From the NCBI GenBank assembly GCA_018711785.1, contig DVHW01000167.1, positions 1 to 17,498 on the forward strand: a DNA stretch of 17,498 bases, read 5' to 3'. Positions 14,036 through 17,498 of this stretch are shown here, one piece after another. The position numbers and the translations under genes are program-made. The notes below the pieces were generated by a model. It searched no databases, was not told the DNA's origin, and saw only the letters and a program-made list of their open reading frames with translations. The DNA comes from Candidatus Galloscillospira excrementavium. GTDB taxonomy: Bacteria; Bacillota; Clostridia; Oscillospirales; Oscillospiraceae. Position 1 is the stretch's first letter; every line of letters starts with the position of its first letter.

Positions 14036-16027
14036 TCAAAACGCGATGCGGCCGATGTTCCGGGCCGTCTGGTAGGCCATGGCGGTGGCCTGCTTGATGG
14101 TCCTGGGGGCCACGCAGTCGCCGATGGCGTAGAACTCGGGGGCGCAGCCGGACAGGGCGTCGGACTCCTCCCGCAGGGGCTTCATGCCCAGGGCGGTGAC
14201 CACGGTGTCCGCCGGGAAGAAGACCTCCTCCCCCTCCCGCTCGCACACCACGCCGTCATCCCGGACCTCCTTGGCCTTCGTGGAGAGGGAGAGGGTGACG
14301 CCGTACTTCTCAAACTCGCCCTGGAGGGCCCAGCCCTGGATGACATTGCCGCCGTCGTTGGGCACGGGGGCCATCTCCACCACGGTACAGGTGTGGCCGC
14401 CCTGCATGGAAAGGAACACGGCCAGCTCGCTGCCCACCAGACCGCCGCCCAGGATGACCACCCGCTCCCCGGCGCGCTCGGGGTGCTGGTAGAGCTCCTC
14501 GGCGGAGATGACATTGCCGCCGGAGAGGCCGGGGATGGGGGGCACCGCCGGACGGGCGCCCAGAGCGGAGATGATGGCGTCCGCGTTCTCCGCCGCGGCA
14601 TACTCCGGGGTGACGGCGGTGTTCAGCCGCACCTCGATATTGGGGTACTTGGCGATCTGGCGGGCCTGGTAATCCAAATACTCCTCCAGATGGCGCTTGA
14701 AGGGCACCTTTTCCTCGCAGCGCAGCACGCCGCCCAGGCGGCCGGTTTTCTCGCAGAGGACCACCTGGTGGCCCAGCTTGGCGCACTCAATGGCCGCCTC
14801 CATGCCCCCGATGCCGCCGCCGGCCACGAGGACCTTGCAGGACTTGACGGGCTTGGGCTGGAAGCGGTAGTCCAGCTCGTTGTTGATCTCGGGGTTGATG
14901 GCGCAGGTGCAGCGGCCCCGCATCATCTGGTCGGAGAAGCAGGAGGTGCAGCGCAGGCACTGGCGGATCTCCTCCCGCCTGCCGGCATGGGCCTTGATGG
15001 GCAGGTCGGGGTCGGCCATCAGGCTGCGGGCCATCTCCACCACATCGGCCTTGCCGGAGGCGATGATCTCCTCCATCATCTCCGGGTCGGAGAGGGAGCC
15101 CACGGTGGCCACGGGGGTCTTGACGTGCTTTTTGATCTCGGCGGCAAAGCGGACGTTGCAGCCGTCATCCTTGAACATGGAGGGGTGCATGACCGTAAAG
15201 CCGGCCTGGACCTCGTGGCTGCCCGCCGAGACATGGATCAGGTCCACGTGGCCGTCCAGCATCTTGGCGGTGGCCACACCGTAGTCGATGTCAAAGCCCT
15301 TCTCATAGCACTCGCTGCCTGTGATGCGGATCTCCACCGGGAAGTTGGGTCCCACGGCCTTCTTCACCGCGTCGCACACCGCCACGGGGAAGCGCATCCG
15401 GTTCTCGAAGCTGCCGCCCCACTTGTCCTTCCGGTTGTTGCTCTCGGAGAGGAACTGGGTGAAGAGCCACCCGTGGCCGCCGTGGATGGTGACCATGCCG
15501 AAGCCGCACTGCTTGGCATAGACCGCCGCGTCGGCGTACTGCTGGATGACCTTCTCGATCATCTCCTCGGGCATCTCCTCGGCGTGGATGGTCATGCCCA
15601 GATTCACGGTGTCGCAGGCCACAGGGCCGTAGATGGTCTCTCCGGCCTCCCAGGAGCGGCGGGAGCTGGAGCCGTAGTGGCAGATCTCCACCGAGGCGAT
15701 GGCGCCGTGGCGGGTGATGGTGTCGGTGAACCGGGTCAGATAGGCGGTGTTGGCAAAGGAGTGGTCATCCAGGGCCAGGTGGAAGCCGTTGGCCCGGGAC
15801 TTGATGGAGTCGATGGTGGCGTCGCCCACACAGAGGGAGGCCACGCCGCCCTGGGCCCGGCGGGCAAAAAAGGCCATAGCCTCCTCATTCAGCTTGCTGT
15901 CCTTGCGCTCGCCGAAGTCGGAGTGGGCATAGGTAGGGCCCTGGGGAGAGGCGAAGATGCGGTTCCTGAAGTAGGTCCCGCCCAGGATGATGGGCGTAAA
16001 TAGGTGGGGGTATTTGCAGCGGTCCAT
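14036..16027 (-). CDS. NADH-dependent flavin / Fe-S ene-reductase (2-enoate reductase, BaiCD-like family)
   Basis: A 663-residue enzyme expected to reduce an activated C=C bond with NAD(P)H in the cytoplasm. Residues 1-350 are an Old-Yellow-Enzyme FMN barrel, with H182 and H185 in IHGGHGW, and WGGSFENRMRF (203-213). A 4Fe-4S site follows (C357, C360, C363 and C373 or C375, before AINP). The C-terminal part has an FAD-binding loop (VAGGGIGGMEAA, 401-412), an NAD(P)H-binding loop (VVILGGGLVGSELA, 523-536) and YAIGDC (633-638). Length and layout match 2,4-dienoyl-CoA reductase, 2-enoate reductase and the bile-acid enzymes BaiCD/BaiH; the substrate (enoate, steroid, flavonoid or other) cannot be told. 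ATG 16027 has GAGGAGGC 8 nt upstream. The promoter carries a palindrome probably bound by the adjacent TetR protein. Confidence 0.93.
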   Translation of the reverse strand: MDRCKYPHLFTPIILGGTYFRNRIFASPQGPTYAHSDFGERKDSKLNEEAMAFFARRAQGGVASLCVGDATIDSIKSRANGFHLALDDHSFANTAYLTRFTDTITRHGAIASVEICHYGSSSRRSWEAGETIYGPVACDTVNLGMTIHAEEMPEEMIEKVIQQYADAAVYAKQCGFGMVTIHGGHGWLFTQFLSESNNRKDKWGGSFENRMRFPVAVCDAVKKAVGPNFPVEIRITGSECYEKGFDIDYGVATAKMLDGHVDLIHVSAGSHEVQAGFTVMHPSMFKDDGCNVRFAAEIKKHVKTPVATVGSLSDPEMMEEIIASGKADVVEMARSLMADPDLPIKAHAGRREEIRQCLRCTSCFSDQMMRGRCTCAINPEINNELDYRFQPKPVKSCKVLVAGGGIGGMEAAIECAKLGHQVVLCEKTGRLGGVLRCEEKVPFKRHLEEYLDYQARQIAKYPNIEVRLNTAVTPEYAAAENADAIISALGARPAVPPIPGLSGGNVISAEELYQHPERAGERVVILGGGLVGSELAVFLSMQGGHTCTVVEMAPVPNDGGNVIQGWALQGEFEKYGVTLSLSTKAKEVRDDGVVCEREGEEVFFPADTVVTALGMKPLREESDALSGCAPEFYAIGDCVAPRTIKQATAMAYQTARNIGRIAF

Positions 16028-16050
16028 ACAGATTGCCTCCTCATGTGTTC

Positions 16051-16063
16051 TGATTCAGAATCA
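16051..16063. promoter_or_regulatory. Palindromic operator TGATTC-A-GAATCA
   Basis: A perfect 6-1-6 palindrome lies 4 nt downstream of the proposed -10 and 24 nt before the ene-reductase start, over the expected transcription start. Size and symmetry suit a TetR-family dimer, and the TetR gene starts under 800 bp away on the same strand, so local repression relieved by an enoate-like inducer is likely. Confidence 0.65.
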
Positions 16064-16067
16064 ATCT

Positions 16068-16096
16068 ATCAGACATTTCGGCAAAATGATTGTAAA
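16068..16096 (-). promoter_or_regulatory. Probable promoter of the ene-reductase gene
   Basis: On the minus strand TTTACA (16096-16091) is separated by 17 bp from TCTGAT (16073-16068). The -35 is good (5 of 6) and the -10 only fair (4 of 6). The palindrome at 16051-16063 follows directly. Confidence 0.5.
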
Positions 16097-16116
16097 AACC
16101 GACCGGGCGCGCCATG

Positions 16117-16155
16117 AAAAAGCGGCCTCCCCACGCTGCAGACGCGGGGAGGCCG
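16117..16155 (-). terminator. Terminator of the antiporter-TetR transcript
   Basis: Arms 16146-16155 and 16123-16132 form a perfect 10-bp GC-rich stem on the minus strand, followed one base later by five T residues (complement of 16117-16121). It lies 8 nt after the TetR stop codon and separates that transcript from the ene-reductase promoter. Confidence 0.85.
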
Positions 16156-16162
16156 TGGGGCA

Positions 16163-16837
16163 CTATCCGTTTGTATCCACACCGCTCGATTCCAGGATGG
16201 CATCACTCAGACCTGACGTACTGGGCCGCGCAGCTCCAAAGAGCACCATGCTCAGGATCTCCTGTGCCTCTGACAGCATATGGTGCAGGTCCGGCGCGGC
16301 ATTCTGCGGATGGTACTGCTCCAGGACCGCCCAGAATACTGCGTAGACGCTGTGGAGATAGCGTACCGCCTGGTCCCGGTCCACACCCTCCCGCAGCTCC
16401 ACCCGGGAGAGAAGACGGCGGAGAAACCGCTCATTTTCCTCCCGGATCGGCTGCCGCAGGGCATGGATCTGGTCGGCCAAATGCCGGGGCGGGCGGAGCA
16501 CCGCATTCTCAAACACGTTTTTTTCCCAGAGGCGCGTTTGAAAGAAGGTCTCCCGGAGAAGAAAGTAGTGCTTGATCGCCTCAAAGGCGGGCTGATCCTC
16601 CAGTGCCTCCGCCTCATGACGGAGATAGTCGTTTAGTTCCCGGAAAATCTCCTGCACACAGGCGAGGAACAGCTCGCTCTTATTGGCGTAGTAGTGGTAC
16701 ATCATCCCTTTGGAGATGCTGTGGTTGAGGCAGATGCTGTCCATCGTGACCGCCTCAAAATCCGCTTTTCCAAACTCCTCCAGGGCGGCCTGGTAAATCT
16801 CCTCTTTACTGCGCTTTTGCCGTTCTGCCTGTGTCAT
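16163..16837 (-). CDS. TetR-family transcriptional regulator
   Basis: A 224-residue regulator of usual TetR length. Residues 12-58 hold the helix-turn-helix, with the recognition part ISKGMMYHYYANKSELF. The remaining helical domain should bind a small-molecule ligand and form the dimer. The frame extends further upstream, but ATG 16837 is the right start: it begins MTQAERQKRSKEEIYQAA, the canonical lead-in to the first TetR helix, and has GGAGAAGGAG upstream, whereas the upstream extension (rich in Arg) is the antiporter gene read in another frame. It overlaps the antiporter 3' end by 32 nt, so the two are one transcript. Likely target: the palindrome at 16051-16063 in front of the ene-reductase; control of its own operon cannot be judged because that promoter is outside the window. 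Confidence 0.92.
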   Translation of the reverse strand: MTQAERQKRSKEEIYQAALEEFGKADFEAVTMDSICLNHSISKGMMYHYYANKSELFLACVQEIFRELNDYLRHEAEALEDQPAFEAIKHYFLLRETFFQTRLWEKNVFENAVLRPPRHLADQIHALRQPIREENERFLRRLLSRVELREGVDRDQAVRYLHSVYAVFWAVLEQYHPQNAAPDLHHMLSEAQEILSMVLFGAARPSTSGLSDAILESSGVDTNG

Positions 16838-17498
16838 GGCTGGTCTCCTTCTCCGCCTTGTGCAGCTCTCCGGCCCACTCAAAGCCCTTTTTGGCCATGA
16901 AGACCGCGATGATTTCGTTGATGACCGCCGCCGCCGCAATGGTCCCCTGGATGATGAAGGCGCACTCAGGCGCAGGCCCCTGCAGGATGGAAACCGCTAT
17001 GCCTGTAAAGACCAGAGACACGCCGGAGTGAGGCAGCAGCGTAAAGCCGAGATACTTCTTTACCGTTTCGGGCGCGTGTGTAACGGCCGCGCCAAAATAG
17101 GCGCCGCTGTATTTGCCGATGGCCCGGGCTACAATGTACACCGCCGTGTAGATGCCGGCGCCAAAAATGAGGTGGTAGTCCAGCGGTGCGCCCAGATTCA
17201 GGATGGCCACGATCATGGCAAATCCAATGACCGGGTTCATGGCATTCATCATGCCGTCAAGCTGTTCCTCCGTGACCATATTGGCCACCAGGGTGGAGTA
17301 CGCCATGCCCAGGAGCATAAAATTGAGAACCGGGGTGGGCAGCAGGCTGTTGATGGCAAACCCGATACCAGCTGTGGCCAGCAGCATCACTACAAAGACC
17401 GCCAGTGTGCTGTTGTGGCTTCTGCATCGCTGGAGTAGCTTTCCTGTAATAAAGCCGGTGATCGCGCCGATTATGACCGGCAGGAATACCAGGAAAAT
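16806..17498 (-). CDS. Cation:proton antiporter, Kef/CPA-type (C-terminal part)
   Basis: The frame is open to the window edge, giving the last 230 residues of a multi-helix membrane protein. The repeated helix-rich pattern, the conserved NPVIGFAMIVAILNLGAPLD stretch and LLPHSGVSLVFTGIA near the end match Na+/H+ and K+/H+ exchanger (CPA2/Kef) proteins, which swap cations for protons across the membrane. The polar tail (KAEKETSHDTGRTAKAQ) is cytoplasmic and lacks an obvious RCK/TrkA domain. Its 3' end overlaps the TetR gene, so regulator and transporter are co-expressed. The coding region is visibly less GC-rich than the left part of the window, hinting at different ancestry. Ion specificity is not predictable. 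Confidence 0.85.
   Translation of the reverse strand: MFLVFLPVIIGAITGFITGKLLQRCRSHNSTLAVFVVMLLATAGIGFAINSLLPTPVLNFMLLGMAYSTLVANMVTEEQLDGMMNAMNPVIGFAMIVAILNLGAPLDYHLIFGAGIYTAVYIVARAIGKYSGAYFGAAVTHAPETVKKYLGFTLLPHSGVSLVFTGIAVSILQGPAPECAFIIQGTIAAAAVINEIIAVFMAKKGFEWAGELHKAEKETSHDTGRTAKAQ

Noticed and set aside
14393..16003. Plus-strand frame opposite the ene-reductase
   Set aside because: Shadow of the FMN/Fe-S/FAD enzyme; no domain, only G/H/V/L-rich text.
16838..16939. Upstream extension of the TetR frame
   Set aside because: Arg/Ser-rich text that is the antiporter gene read out of frame; the canonical TetR N-terminus starts at 16837.

Overview
The window looks like chromosomal DNA of a GC-rich, anaerobic, gut-type Firmicute, most likely Oscillospiraceae (the Flavonifractor / Lawsonibacter / Pseudoflavonifractor neighbourhood). 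This is inferred from very GC-rich codon use combined with clear Gram-positive AGGAGG ribosome sites, consensus sigma-A promoters, BspA-like leucine-rich repeats, a lipoprotein signal, and a flavin/Fe-S ene-reductase of the type common in gut clostridia. No rRNA, tRNA, CRISPR array, transposase or phage gene was seen.

Left block (1-6355, all minus strand): glycan breakdown. A long glycoside hydrolase family 3 protein with its two catalytic modules in swapped order and a membrane segment at each end is followed 3 nt later by a four-helix membrane protein. After a perfect 18-bp stem-loop comes a cytoplasmic GH78 alpha-L-rhamnosidase, then the first codons of another gene that runs off the window.

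Centre (6356-12344): a 315-bp divergent control region holds two good sigma-A promoters, one firing left into the GH3 gene and one right into a DeoR-family regulator. The regulator is the first gene of a tightly packed plus-strand operon: DeoR regulator, lipoprotein with a Listeria-Bacteroides repeat + BspA-like LRR + SGNH esterase/acyltransferase domain, small membrane protein, MBOAT O-acyltransferase (AlgI-like), and a second membrane-anchored SGNH protein with LRR at the other end. Two 4-nt overlaps tie the middle genes together. The set looks like an exported-polymer O-acylation machine: the MBOAT protein would pass acyl groups across the membrane and the two SGNH proteins would place or remove them outside. 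The target polymer is unknown.

Right of the operon (12345-12646) is a dense group of inverted repeats that may be a structured RNA, a terminator cluster or an interspersed palindromic element. It is followed by an XRE-type transcription factor that carries its own transmembrane helix and a large outer-surface domain, closed by a strong terminator.

Right block (13904-17498, minus strand): a Kef/CPA-type cation:proton antiporter (5' end outside the window) overlaps a TetR-family regulator, which ends at a terminator. Next comes a three-domain FMN/4Fe-4S/FAD ene-reductase (2-enoate reductase / BaiCD-like family). Its promoter carries a perfect TGATTC-A-GAATCA palindrome just after the -10, a natural target for the neighbouring TetR protein. 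The antiporter and TetR genes are visibly less GC-rich than the rest.
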